Origin: Porpolomopsis calyptriformis
Lineage: Eukaryota > Basidiomycota > Agaricomycetes > Agaricales > Hygrophoraceae
Length of the DNA stretch: 64,000 nt
Assembly: GCA_951640195.1 (NCBI GenBank)
Contig: OX621174.1
Span: forward strand, 682,001-746,000
Direction of reading: 5' to 3'
The notes beneath the pieces are model-generated. The model saw only the letters and a program-made list of their open reading frames with translations, ran no database searches and was not told the DNA's origin. This document shows positions 20,631 through 35,485 of this stretch, piece after piece. Within the stretch, counting starts at the first letter, position 1, and each line of letters opens with the position of its first letter. The position numbers and the translations under genes were made by a program.

Positions 20631-21209
20631 ATGCCCGCTGAATGCTCTCATCAAACTGCCTGCAAATCTACTGGTGGTCGTCCACCCCATGCTCCCCATA
20701 TGTCTACAGGAGGACAACCCCCTTGTCACGCTCCCCCTCCCCTCGCTTCCACCTCATCCACTTATGGTGAAGCCGAGCTCGCCGGACAACTCTGGCAACA
20801 CAACTGATGCACACGAAACTAGGACCTCACCATATGGCCCGAGGAAATTGTCGCACCACCTATCCCACCCAAGCAGATCATCAAGTTGTTGAAGAAGGAC
20901 ATTGATTACTACAAGAATGAGATCACAAGGTTGAATGAAGAATTGTACAGTCAGTGGTTGAGTTTGGATGGAGAAAGAAGGATGAGCAAATACTGGCAGG
21001 AACAGGCCAAATATTGGGAGGCAAAACACGAGGAAGTTGCAAAGGTACTTCCCCATCTCGATTCCCCTACTCCCCCTGTTTTCCCAGGTCCACTCATCGT
21101 TCCCCCCAGTTCATCGTCAAACCCCATCACTATCCCCGACGACGACGATACCTCCCCGGCCGACATTATTTCTCTGTCGACTGCTGTCTCTGACAAGGAC
21201 TTATCCTAG
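20631..21209 (+). pseudogene. Family C third ORF with a strong histone H3 tail match, two nonsense codons
   Basis: The frame from ATG 20,631 reads QTACKSTGGRPP at residues 8-19; H3 residues 5-16 are QTARKSTGGKAP, so nine of twelve agree, including the Lys9, Ser10, Thr11 and GG positions. A second, weaker MSTGGQPP unit follows. TGA at 20,805-20,807 and TAG at 20,820-20,822 break it, both one C to T step from CGA and CAG. The frame then continues as a Tyr/Trp/Glu-rich coiled coil and a Ser/Asp tail to TAG 21,207-21,209. Its position matches the third ORFs of families A and B. Confidence 0.65.
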
Positions 21210-21253
21210 TCCTTCCCCTCCTCCGCACCCATCAACACTCTCGAAGCTGCCTT

Positions 21254-21272
21254 GAATTTCGGGATGAAATTC
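21254..21272 (+). promoter_or_regulatory. Hairpin upstream of the family C polypurine tract
   Basis: GAATTTC-GGGAT-GAAATTC is a 7 bp stem in the same place as in families A and B but with changed, still complementary arms. It is followed by GTGTGGGTGTA and the LTR. Confidence 0.55.
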
Positions 21273-21289
21273 CTTTTAGTGTGGGTGTA

Positions 21290-21657
21290 TGTCACGGATA
21301 CTTTTTTCATTTTTCTTTTAGTCATACTTGATTAGTCTTTGTTCTGTTTACCTTTCCGCTTTACCGCTATATATATAGAGACTAGTCACATGTACCTTCT
21401 TTCCGACTCTTCACGAGTCACATTCCATTTCCATTATTCTTCTTGTGACTCTTCACCAGTCACATTCTGTATTCTGCTTTGTAATCGTCCATACAACTGA
21501 CTCATGTCGACTCAGGTAGTTAGTATATAAAGCCTGACCTCTAGTTAGTAGGTTAAGTTCGATTCCTAGTTAGCTCCCTCACTCTTTAGTCGAATTCCAA
21601 TTCCTTGTCAGCCCCTCCAACGCGAGAAGTAAAACCTTCGACTACCGAATCATAACA
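21290..21657 (+). repeat. 3' LTR of family C
   Basis: It starts TGTCACGG and ends CATAACA, with a TATATAAAG box near 21,523 and AAGTTCGATTCC about 35 bp downstream. That mirrors the TATA-to-start spacing of families A and B and predicts a PBS of GGAATCGAACTT. Confidence 0.8.
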
Positions 21658-21665
21658 TATTCAAG

Positions 21666-21981
21666 CTCTGGGTGTAGGGTTTTAAAGGACTAGCAGACTA
21701 CTGATTGGGGGTGTTAACAAAAGAAACAGACTTATCCTAAGTCTATCTACTGTTAGCTTTATATACTAGCTAAGTATAAGTCATACTGACTATGTGTGAG
21801 TCATAACAACTATAGATGAGTCATGTAGATAAGGAGAGTGATGGTAGACTAAATATAGATATGGCTTGGTCACCTTCTATTACTAAGCAGAGCTGGGGTG
21901 GCTAAGTGGTTATTGATGTAAACTGTCTAATGTAAATAGGAATAGATGAGCAAAGGAAAAAGAAAAAATATATCTCTGACA
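21666..21981 (-). repeat. Truncated solo family B LTR
   Basis: It matches the family B LTR on the minus strand from about LTR position 315 back to its TGTCAGAG start (here ending CTCTGACA), lacking about 45 bp at the left. It lies 8 bp from the family C LTR end. Confidence 0.85.
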
Positions 21982-22557
21982 ATTACATAGAAAATAGTTT
22001 AACAATTTAAAACTTAACAAATCCCATGGGATCCCATAGGAAATAGGGTTAGGGATCCCATGGGATGCTAGGGTTAGGGATTACTTGGGATCCTATGGGA
22101 TCTCTTGGGAAGAGCTTGGGAAATCTTGGGATTTCAAGTTTTTTAAGGGATTTTAAGGGATTTCAATATTAAAAATATAATTTTGTCCAGTAGGGTCCTT
22201 CATACTCTGTCTAGACCTTGACAGCATGGAATATTTTCCTGATGTTATTCTAACTATTTTTGAAACTATTTTTTTTTTGTTTCTACAGTGAATCTTGGGA
22301 CAGAGTTCTACAAAGTAAAACAACTCATTTATAACAGCAAGCTATCAAATGATGGGATATAACCTAATAAAGACCCTGCAGTTACCCCTCTCCCCATCCT
22401 TCCTAAGAACAAAAGCCATTGACAGTACCAACATCATTGACAGTACCAACATCATTGACAGTACCAACATCATTGACAGTACCAACATCATTGACAGTAC
22501 CAACATCATTGACAGTACCAACATCATTCAAAGCAACCAGATCATAGCTCTTCCTAT
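21982..22557. other. Intergenic, G-rich repetitive stretch
   Basis: There is no gene. The part 22,020-22,140 is made of variants of TGGGATCCCATGGG and contains two TAGGGTTAGGG motifs. It is followed by AT-rich DNA and then a minisatellite. Confidence 0.6.
22418..22525 (+). repeat. Minisatellite, 18 bp x 6
   Basis: Six exact tandem copies of ATTGACAGTACCAACATC lie just downstream of the MAM3-like stop codon, probably in its 3' UTR. The unit is open on both strands, so spurious ORFs arise here. Confidence 0.95.
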
Positions 22558-25500
22558 TTAGACTTCATCTGCGCCTTCCTCAGCCCTCATTATTCCACTT
22601 CCATCCTCGGCACCCGTACCCTCCTTAATCTTTTCAGCAACCACACCTATCCGCTCCCTTGCACCAAGCGGGCTGCTCTTGAACATCGTCCCTTTGACGC
22701 TCGCGCCAATCGCCATCCTCGGACGATTGTCCAATGCCCCTGGGGGGGGCGGGATTGGACCCAACATGCTCCCACTGTTGAAACTTGGACTGACACCTGG
22801 ACTGACACCTGCACCAGCTGAGGCATTCAGCCTGCGCTTCCGGTCGAGCAAGATGGCCTCTAGTGACGAAGCAGGTGATACAGCACGCGATATAGGTGCG
22901 GACAAAGCAGGGCTTGAGCCGGAGGCGTTCGAGAAAGGGATACCCAAAGCATCTCCAACAGTGTTGCTTCCAAGGACACTATTCTTCCAGTCCACATTGA
23001 CATCTGGAGTTGGTTGCCCTTCACTAGATGACGATAAGGGCGTGTATCGTGATGCGTCGGTCTCTGGTTTAACAGCGATGGGGGTCGTAATGCTAGGGCT
23101 ACCGTTAGCCTTCCCAACGCTTGGCTTAGCGATGAGACCGGCACTATTACACTCCGCTACGAAGTGGGTGTCGTCTTGCGCATTCAAAACAGGAGTTGCA
23201 TTAATTCCCCGCTCTCTCGGCGGAGCGCTCTTCGACCTCAAGAAATCGAGTCCCATCAGGGTAGCTGGTTTGGGGACGAGAATGTTGGTTCCTGATTTGG
23301 CAACACTGACACCGTCCGCAACGAGATCCTCCCCCAATCTGGGCACCACATCATCTTTCGCTTTGAGGAACGATGTTGAGGGAGGCGACGGCACATATGA
23401 GAGTTCCGCATTTGCACCTTGTGGGTCGAATTCATCATAAATCTCCTCTCCGATGAGCTCTGAAAACCTGGGTATCAGCTAAATAGTACAAAAATCGGAC
23501 AGAAAAAGCACACCTTCAAGTACATCTTCCAGTGTAATGATCCCTAGTGGCATGACAGCTGGGTCAAACCCCTGCAAAAACTACACGCCAAATTAGCATT
23601 AACTTGGCTCAATACGACTGGAAAAAAACAAACCTCCTTTGCACCCTCTTTGGCCAAGACGGCATCGGCGGGCATCGACTGCTCAAGCGGAACCATCGAC
23701 ATATTCAAGTTTGGTACCGGTAGTTGGAAACTAGCTCTTCGAGCCTTCATAAGTCTCGTGTCCTCCTTTTCCCCGTCCGTGGCATCATTTACAGCATCCT
23801 TAACCCCCATTTCCAAATCAGCATTCGTCACCTGTCGCTTACTACCTCGCCAGCGCTTGCGGGATGTAAATTCCTTGTCTGTGGATGCGTTATGGTTCCT
23901 TTTTCCATTTGCAAAGGGAATGCCATTCTCTCCCACACCATCCTCCCTGAGAGTCGATTCTCTGTCCTTCTCAGCTTCCCCCTCAAGTACTGTCCCATTT
24001 TCTTTGTCTTTTTTACGCTTTCCGTCATCCCCTTCTTCATCGCTTGAATCCCCCATACCAACACGCTCCATTAAGCGCTTGGTGAGGCCTCTCTTCACAG
24101 CTTGCTTCACGCTAGCCGCCTAATCCACCCAAAAGAATTATTTCACACGGCTGCGAATGCACGAGTAGAGAAACCTACCTTTTCAACGCTAAAGCGACTT
24201 ACGATCGCCATATGTGACCGACCCTCCTGAAACTTGTCAAGGATCCCCAGGAGCGGCTCGTTGTTGGGAACGAAGGGCACCTTATTCAATGGGATCTTGC
24301 GCAGTGGGACTGCATCTATGGGAACCGACCGTGGGCGATAAGCTCGGAAAGAAAAACGGCGAAGGACAAACCTTTGGGATCAAGTAACACACATTGCTTT
24401 ACGAGCAAGATGCCTATAATCTTCTTTACCTTTACCATGCGTTCTCCTTTGTTTTTGATGCTTTTGGATCCAATCCCGGGGTACGGATCGAGGGTACTCT
24501 GCCCGGAATGCATCTCCACGGGTACCTCAACTTCATCGTAGACGGGCACGCGGGAGTGCCCCGTGAGACAGATCTTTTTGAGAAGTTCATAATCGAGTTT
24601 CGAGTCGATAGAGAGCATAAATACGTCTTCGATGGGTGTCATGGCCTAGTTTGATCGATTCGTTGGCATTACATCGTAGAAGACCAGCTGGGTGTGTAAC
24701 AAATACATACTTGCTTGACGACCTTTTCTTGAAGATCGAGTGTGGCGCCGATGATAGTCACAGTGTCTGTCTTGAGGTCGCCACCATTTAGCGCACCGTG
24801 GGAGTGCATCGCTATGAGTTCTTTCAACTCTAAAGGCGATGTGGGGTCATTCCTGTGAGTGGGGAATGGCTGAGAAAAACACTCACCAGCCCTGCGATAG
24901 ATAATTCCATGGTGTGGACCGAGGACAAACTCGAGTAACTTCGCCACGGGCCACGCGACAATACCCTGGCAACTCTGAGCGCGAGTGGGAGTGCAAAGGG
25001 ATGAAAGCGCACCAAGATGTATATAAGACCCTTTGTTGGGCCGGCCATCTTAGCACCGAGGTAGAGACCGTGGCGGGTAAATATGGACTGCGGGATAATT
25101 TCTGCAAAACTGGAGTTCGAATGTAATGGCGGTAAGTGTGGTTACTCCCTTCCAACGACGAGGCACCCAGAAATGGGAGTGATGCAACGAGAGGTAGAAA
25201 TGACCCGCCAAACGGAGGCGGCAAAGACGAAGATACATACATCACAATGAGAACGGTACTGACAACGACGCTCTGAACGCCTCCACCCAATATTGGATCC
25301 GATATGACGGGAAGAGACTCGTTTACGATCATGTTGGCGAGGAGAAGCGTAACGAGGAGGAGGTGACCATTCTTGCGGATGGGTTTTATCTTGTTTGCGT
25401 ATTCCCGTTGCTGGCTGGTGGATCGGGTGAGCTTATGGGGTGAGGGAAGTGAACAAACAACAAACGGGGTGCCGCTAATGCTGAGAACACTGAGCTGAGT

Positions 25501-25740
25501 CTCGTCAAGACTCATGTAACCGAGGGTAAGCCCGGCGAAGACCCCCGAGAGAAGGACGAGGACGGGGATGAGACAGGCAAATATGATGAATTTTGGGTCA
25601 TGATGCTCCAGTTCTGTGCTTCGAGTTCGCAGCAGGGCGTGGTTGGGTCCATCCGAACGGTGAATGAATGCGTTTGCTTGCGAGATTAAGACGAAAAGGA
25701 GAGAAGAGGAATGGGAAACTGAGACGACAGTTGTGATCAT
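22558..25740 (-). CDS. MAM3: MAM3/CNNM-type membrane protein (DUF21 + CBS)
   Basis: ATG is at 25,738-25,740 and TAA at 22,558-22,560. It has an N-terminal signal-like hydrophobic stretch, a DUF21 transmembrane domain (LTLGYMSLDETQL, then VTLLLANMIVNESLPVISD, then FAEIIPQSIFTRHGL), a CBS pair (MTPIEDVFML; HSRVPVYD; DAVPLRKIP; MAIVSRFS; GIITLEDVLEELIGEEIYD) and a long variable tail. At least eight short introns restore these motifs. Yeast Mam3 acts at the vacuole in metal homeostasis and animal CNNMs affect Mg2+ handling; the role here is by homology. It diverges from RSM10 with 42 bp between start codons. Confidence 0.9.
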
Positions 25741-25782
25741 CAATTGGTAGCGGAGACCAACGAACTGATTACTTTAGCCGAG
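25741..25782. promoter_or_regulatory. Very short shared promoter, MAM3-like / RSM10
   Basis: Only 42 bp separate the two divergent start codons, so the 5' UTRs and core promoters must overlap the neighbouring transcription unit. Confidence 0.7.
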
Positions 25783-26477
25783 ATGCTCTCACCTCAAGCG
25801 CTCGCACGTCGTCTGTGGAGCAGCCGTCTTCGGGCCTCGTATGTCAGAAAGGGATCTAAGCACGCTCATTCAACTGATCTTTGCGATTCTGTAGCTACTC
25901 TGAGTTGGCGAGCGGTACAGGACCACTAGACGACAAATACGCATCAAAAGTCATTCATGGACGAGGTGTCCTCCAGGCCTATTTTCACCCCCGAACCCAC
26001 AATATCCCTGTCGCTGTCGTCCATTTCCAGTCCTATACTCCTGGTCTACTCGACCAGTTCATCCATTTCGCCACGCATGCCGCGGCATCGCTCGCTATAC
26101 CCATCTCGCGACCAGTTTACTTGCCCACTCAACGCTCACTCTGGACAGTACTGAAAGGTCCTTTTGTACACAAAAAGTCACAAGAAAATTTTGAACGCAA
26201 GGTGCACAAGCGGGCTATCAAGGCATGGGACGCAAATCAAGTTGTCGTAGACCGTTGGCTCAAGTATCTCCAGCGGCATATGTTGGCCGGCGTCGGCATG
26301 AGGACCATAAGATGGGAGAGGTTGCCCGTTGGAATTGGAGAGGACAAATTCAAGACCGTGGTAAATCAGATGCGGTTGGATTCTGTTCCCAACGCCGAGA
26401 AAGTTAGAGTGTTGGGGGATAAAATCATTCAGAAAGAGGCGCAGTCTTTAGAAGAGGCAAGGAATTCAAACTCCTAG
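25783..26477 (+). CDS. RSM10: Mitochondrial small ribosomal subunit protein uS10m
   Basis: There are two exons, 25,783-25,838 and 25,895-26,477, joined over a 56 nt intron to give 212 residues. The N-terminus is Arg-rich and amphipathic, like a mitochondrial targeting peptide. The core has PVYLPTQRSLWTVLKGPF and HKKSQENFERKVHKRAIKAW, typical of uS10 in the head of the mitoribosome small subunit. Confidence 0.93.
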
Positions 26478-26622
26478 TACAGCAATTTCTCATAATGCAT
26501 AAGTTTTGGCTAATTGCCATCTCATAATGCATAGATATTTGGGGGGACAGAGGCTATATGAGAAATTGTACTGTACATGATTTGGATGAAATACTTCATT
26601 GGCTGGCCCATGATGTGTTTCT

Positions 26623-27904
26623 TCATTCCAGGCCACCAACTTGGTCCTTCTCTTGTTGCAGTCTTTGCATCTCCTCGACTTCATCTTGGACGCGCTCGAT
26701 AGATTTAAAATACTTGACGGTTTTAACGTGAAGCTCTGAGCCATAATGTCAATGCACATGAAAACAATGGGAATATTGGTAAGACCGACCGGCGGTAGCA
26801 TCCTCGTCAACAACAATCAACGCCCGGGGATGGGTTTGAAGAGCAGACAATGTCCACTGGATTTTGTGGTCTTGTTTGTCATGAAATTTCAAGAACCCCA
26901 CCAGGACATACCAAATGATTTACTCCTTCCTCTGTTTATTGCAAGCATCAGGAAAAACAATAGGAGACATATTCTAATACGCACCGATAGCCTTGCTTAG
27001 GGCCAAACTCTTCCTCTGACCAGTGACCACTATCACAACTTCTCTGCTATCTAATACGGTGGCTACGCCGACAGTCAAGGCCATGTGAGGGACAGCGGAG
27101 ATGTCGTTGGCGAAGAAACGTGCATTTGCAAGGATGGTACCATACGCAAGTGTTTTGATACGAGTACGGGATGCGAGCGAGGATCCTGGATACTAAATCA
27201 AGACTAGGTCAATTTGATAGAGCAACACTTACCAGGTTCATTGAATGCAATGTGTCCATCTTCTCCAATCCCACCCAAGAATAACTCGATCCCACCGAGT
27301 GCTTTCATTCGTTCCTCGTATTTATTGCACTCTGCCGCGAGATCCGGTGCATTACCGTCTAGAATGTTCACCTGGGATGGAGGAATGTCGACTTTCAAAA
27401 TCCGGGACATGTTACGGGCGAAGCAAAGTATGGCAGTCTAAGACATACTATGCGAGAAGAATTCTCTAAACATGAACGTGTGATATGATTCGGGGTGGTC
27501 GCGAGGAAGCCCGACGTATTCATCCATATTGAAAGTCACGACATTTTTGAACCTGGAAGGAAGCATGAGTTCATACTACATCATGAGTTGTAAATAGGAC
27601 GCACGATAATTTCCCCTCCTTGACCATCTGGATGAGTCTTTGATAAGTTGGAATGGGGGATGACCCTGTAGGTAGACCAAGAACAAATGGTTTTTCTGGG
27701 GTAGGGGCGAAATCATTTATGCTGAGAGTGCAAGAAGGCGGAAAAAGGATCGATGAGGGTTGAGATTGGCAGAACTAAAAGATTCATGCCGTTTGCAAAT
27801 GTAGCCAGCGATGTAATCACCAACGGCGGTAGGATCATTGCGGATAATCAAGCCTAGACATCAGGTAAGTTATTATTCGTCCATTCTGCTCAACACCTAC
27901 GCAT
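26623..27904 (-). CDS. NAG1: Glucosamine-6-phosphate deaminase/isomerase
   Basis: The enzyme converts glucosamine-6-phosphate to fructose-6-phosphate and ammonia in chitin/GlcNAc use. Family motifs include [51 protein letters not shown] and SLALSKA. The first coding exon is only ATGC (27,901-27,904), followed by a 47 nt intron to 27,853. The second intron appears to use a GC donor (after TGCAAACG). In total eight introns keep the family frame, ending [12 protein letters not shown]... and TGA at 26,623-26,625. The Lys/Glu-rich tail is normal for fungal versions. Confidence 0.93.
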
Positions 27905-28047
27905 CAATGAATGTAAGAGATGGATTGGATTATCGGAGCTTGATTGAGTTTATATAATCGAACCCCGACGGGTGGCTTTCAAACTGAGCCTCAATATTAA
28001 ACTCCGATAGAGCAGTCAGCATCGACGCTCCTCGTCTAATCGCGTAG

Positions 28048-31767
<3,720 letters not shown>

Positions 31768-32167
31768 GACCCCCGTACACTATCATCTCTCCAGTCTTCT
31801 CGTGGGAGATGTTGACCATTAATCCAGATAGTGCTGCTATTGTTCTTGCTAACGTCAATCTGTTCGTTTGCACACGCTTGCCTTCTGAAGAATGCACGCA
31901 GTTCGTAACACGAGATACAGTAACTCTGCAGAGAGGGCTACAGTATGTATGGACACATGACAAGTGTTTACCGCAAATTGTCATTTATATAAATGATCCA
32001 ATCGACCTCTAAAGAACGCGGTGGATAATGTTTGAGAAAAGCTAAGTGCAAACTTGATAAATATACCGCCAAAACCAAACCCTAAACAAGAGGAAATGTC
32101 TATGGACATGAGGGGCTAAAGACAACCACCCAAGTCTGGTAGAAACTCGAAAGCTATACATCCCAAA

Positions 32168-34163
32168 TTATTGCCTGCGGGTATGTAGATACTCGGCGTT
32201 CATCAACGTTGTCCGGTATTCTTTTATCATGAGGAAAAAACCACAGCTTATTTCAGGCGTTTTCCCGTTGTAATTCATCATGTATAGAGAAGCCGAGGCG
32301 TCTCTGCGTCTTCGCCGCCTGTCTGCCCCCAGTTTGTCTGGAAAAATTTGACTATCAATACATATATAAACGTCAGACGATCCCACACACCTCTGTTCCT
32401 GGCAGACAAAACTCTCCGGTGCACCATCCCAATCTTCCAAAATATACTTGGCCATACCCCCTTCGGGCCCAGTAACCGCCCGCTCCGGACCAAAAAGATC
32501 AAGGGCGAGTTGTGTGTGGCTTACGCCGGCGTAGGTAGTAACACAGCGCGGGTTCACGAGTATTCGAGCTGGTTGGAAGACCCAATTAGGGATTGAAAGT
32601 TGTACGGGTATCTCAGCCAGGGGAACGTCAGAGTCGGGCATGGCATCATAGTCGGAACCTGCGTTGGCATCCAAATCTACCTCAGGTGGCTGACGACGAG
32701 CAATATCATCCTGGTCGTCCCTTAGATCTCGCTTGGAATTTGGAACCTCATTCGCAGAGTCAAGTTCTTTCATCGCCCGTCTCGCTGTGTTAACCCATAA
32801 ATCTCGACAGAACCAAGCCTGACTGCTGTCCAAACATGGTGATTCAGGGCCGCGCACGGGAACGGGACCTGGCACAGAAACGTTGTGAAAATCGCCACCT
32901 GCATGGTAAACAATCCCTTGGTAGTAGGACTGTTCTGGATCTACGACGTGTGTCCCAGATTCACAACAAAACACTTGAAAGGGCAGGTGTTGGCCATACC
33001 GGGAGGACCCGGCTTTGTCACGAGGGGGAACAGCGTCGGGTTTGGAAGATGACTTGGATTGGCGAAATTGGTCGCCCTCTATATCTCGCGTGCGCCAGCT
33101 TTCAAAGACGGAGGTGAGAGTGTGTGATAGACAGATCTAAAAAAACGGGCGTACCGGTCTGAAAAGATGAAGAATCCATTATGTTCGGCCCAGTCCATCC
33201 CACAAACCATAGCGGCCTCGTTTGCGATGCTCACTTTAATTGTTTCTAAAATGTCATTTGGACAAGTGAACCCTTTGAGCCAGATTACGCGATGAAACTT
33301 GATTTTGCGCTTTTTGTAAAGTTCCTGGAGTGGTTCCAGCGCAAGATTGCGCATCGTCGCTTCCTCAAGGGGATAATATGCAGCACCAGGGTCCTCCGTC
33401 ATTCCGGGCACTCGACGAATCCTGAATGGCACACCCAGCAGGGTGAGGACCGCCTCACAAAGGTCCGTAATAGTGGCGGTGGAATCGGTGGAATCGTAGT
33501 CGAGCATAGAAACAAAGAGGTTGGCAGTACCAAGACGTTTCGCCATTTGAACGATCACTGCCAATTGATCGACTAGGAAATGGTCGGCGGAATGAATGAC
33601 GATAGCTATAAAATAAATATGATCCTCGCGGGCGAGGTCGTCGTAAGCGTCCTCGTACTTATTTTGTCCGAATGGACGAGTGAGGGTGGGGCAGAGTGCG
33701 GCGACCCATCCATTAAGTGAGAGAAGCTGATCTATGGCACTGTGAACGCTTTGGGCATCAAGATGGGATGTGTCCTTCCCAAGGATGCTGGGATATCGTC
33801 AGCCAAGCGAATGATCCGTCGAGAAACGTCGACTCACTGTGGTTTTTGGAACCGCTCCCAGAAGTCCCGAACGCCATTCCTGACGACATCTCCTAATAAA
33901 TCATCCCTCTCGTCTCTACCCATCCGAACCTGCAGGAATTTGTGTTTTTGCACGTTGAAGGTTTTTTCTGGTCGACTGACGCGTTCGAGGACATTGTGTT
34001 CGAGAATTTCGTGAGAACCGGCAGGGTACAATGACGAGGGGGTTGATGAGAATTGGGTGAAATAGAGACGAACGCAGAGAACAAGACCGAAAACTATGAG
34101 TAAACGAGAAATACTTCGTCGACGAAGGGAAATCGCCATCGTCGGTCGTCTGTTCGAATTCAT
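32168..34163 (-). CDS. CAP59/CMT1-type alpha-1,3-mannosyltransferase
   Basis: It is a type II membrane protein: a short basic N-terminus then one hydrophobic anchor ([18 protein letters not shown]). The CAP59_mtransfer-like core includes [53 protein letters not shown] and [16 protein letters not shown], with the Asp-containing LDYDSTDS near the active site. Several introns interrupt it, and it ends at TAA 32,168-32,170. In Cryptococcus this family works on capsule and cell-wall mannans in the secretory pathway. An upstream open extension overlaps ARG3 and was not used. It is divergent from ARG3 by 56 bp. Confidence 0.85.
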
Positions 34164-34219
34164 GGCTTGAGGATCTGCTCCCGCTGAGGGAGATAAAGAT
34201 TGGTAATATTTATTCGAAC
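34164..34219. promoter_or_regulatory. Short divergent promoter, mannosyltransferase / ARG3
   Basis: The start codons of the two divergent genes are 56 bp apart. Confidence 0.65.
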
Positions 34220-35485
34220 ATGGCCAATGTCCCCCATTTGATGACCTTGGCCGACCTCTCAGCCTCGCAGATCTCCCAAATACTTGCCCATTCACACCAT
34301 CTGAAGCGATTGTCGCTGCCATGGCTTCTACCACAGGAAATCCATCGGAAAAAACAGCCTCGTCTTCGCATGCCATCTCAGTCGCTCTTTAACAAATCCA
34401 TAGCCTTGCTTTTTTCCAAGCGTAGTACGCGCACCCGCTTGTCAGCCGAAACAGCTGCCGTACTCCTCGGTGGTCGTGCGCTCTTCTTAGGGCGTGATGA
34501 TATTCAGCTTGGGGTTAATGAGACTAGCCGCGACACGGCTCGGGTGATTAGCGGTATGTGCCAGGGGATCTTTGCCCGCGTCGGAGAGCATGAAGAAATA
34601 GAGGTGGGCTGTCCCACTCATTCGCTTGATTACCAGTCGAACATGTTGTCAATCAGGAACTCGCGAAATACTCGACAGTCCCCGTCTTGAACGCGCTCTC
34701 TTCGTTATGGCACCCAACTCAAATTCTCGCCGATCTCTTAACACTCCACGAACATGCCCATCTCTTTACCGCAGAGCCAATCCCCCTCCAGCCCGCGAAC
34801 GAGGGCCGATACACTGCAACTCAACTGTCCCTCCTTCCTTCCTTGACGGTTGCATATGTCGGAGATTCTACCAATGTTTTGCATGACATGCTGGTTACGT
34901 ACCCCCGCTTGGGACATAAGTTACGAATAGCATCCCCACCGCACGCTACGTATCAATGCCCTCCAGAGGTTTGGAATCGTGTGCGAGAACTGGGTTGTGA
35001 AAAAGATATCTGGTGGGGAAGCGATCCGCGCCAAGCCGTCCAAGGAGCCGACGTGGTGGTCACTGACACCTGGTGATTTCGTTTTCTCCAGTTATAACGT
35101 TTGCTTACATACGCACAGGATCTCCATGGGACAGGAAGCAGAGAAGGCGCAGCGAATGAAAGATTTTCAAGGATACCAAATCACCGAAGCCTTGTGCCGA
35201 GAGGGTGGCGCCAGTCCCTCCTGGAAGTTCATGCACTGTCTGCCTCGAAAAGAACATGAAGTAGACGACGAGGTGAAGGTTTACCTTCTCTGAGCTGCCG
35301 TCTTTGTTTTGAAGCAGTCTTTCAGGTGTTTTACGGCCCCCGATCTTTGGTCTTCCCAGAAGCAGACAACCGTAAATGGACCATCATGGCTCTTTTCGAG
35401 TATGTGATCTGGCTGTTATACAATGCGTATGTTCACCCGTTTTTCTAGCCTACTTTTCGGAAAATGGGACCTTTTCAGTAGCTGA
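34220..35485 (+). CDS. ARG3: Ornithine carbamoyltransferase
   Basis: Five exons (34,220-34,603; 34,657-35,072; 35,119-35,272; 35,326-35,399; 35,449-35,485) give 354 residues. Carbamoyl phosphate site [21 protein letters not shown], the FMHCLPRK ornithine loop and a C-terminal ALFDLLFGKW are present. It makes citrulline for arginine synthesis. The N-terminus is not strongly targeting-like. The last intron (35,400-35,448) is chosen because it gives the conserved C-terminus. Confidence 0.94.

Larger units (their letters stand above)
19752..21657 (+). mobile_element. Family C chromodomain Ty3/Gypsy element, 3' part
   Basis: It contains the integrase C-terminus, chromodomain, third ORF, hairpin, purine tract and 3' LTR of a third family. 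Its 5' part must lie left of the window, pushed away by B2. In-frame TAG/TGA codons near 19,819, 20,378, 20,486 and in the third ORF fit C to T decay. It is the oldest layer of the nest. Confidence 0.85.

Noticed and set aside
21555..21580. GTTCGATTCC in the family C LTR looks like a tRNA T-arm
   Set aside because: No acceptor or anticodon arms surround it; its place past the TATA box fits the self-priming start instead.
22345..22561. Open frames on both strands across the 18 bp minisatellite
   Set aside because: A multiple-of-three repeat without stops gives open frames trivially.
33834..34376. Longer N-terminal extension of the mannosyltransferase
   Set aside because: It would overlap the ARG3 coding start; the inner ATG at 34,163 directly precedes a normal type II anchor.
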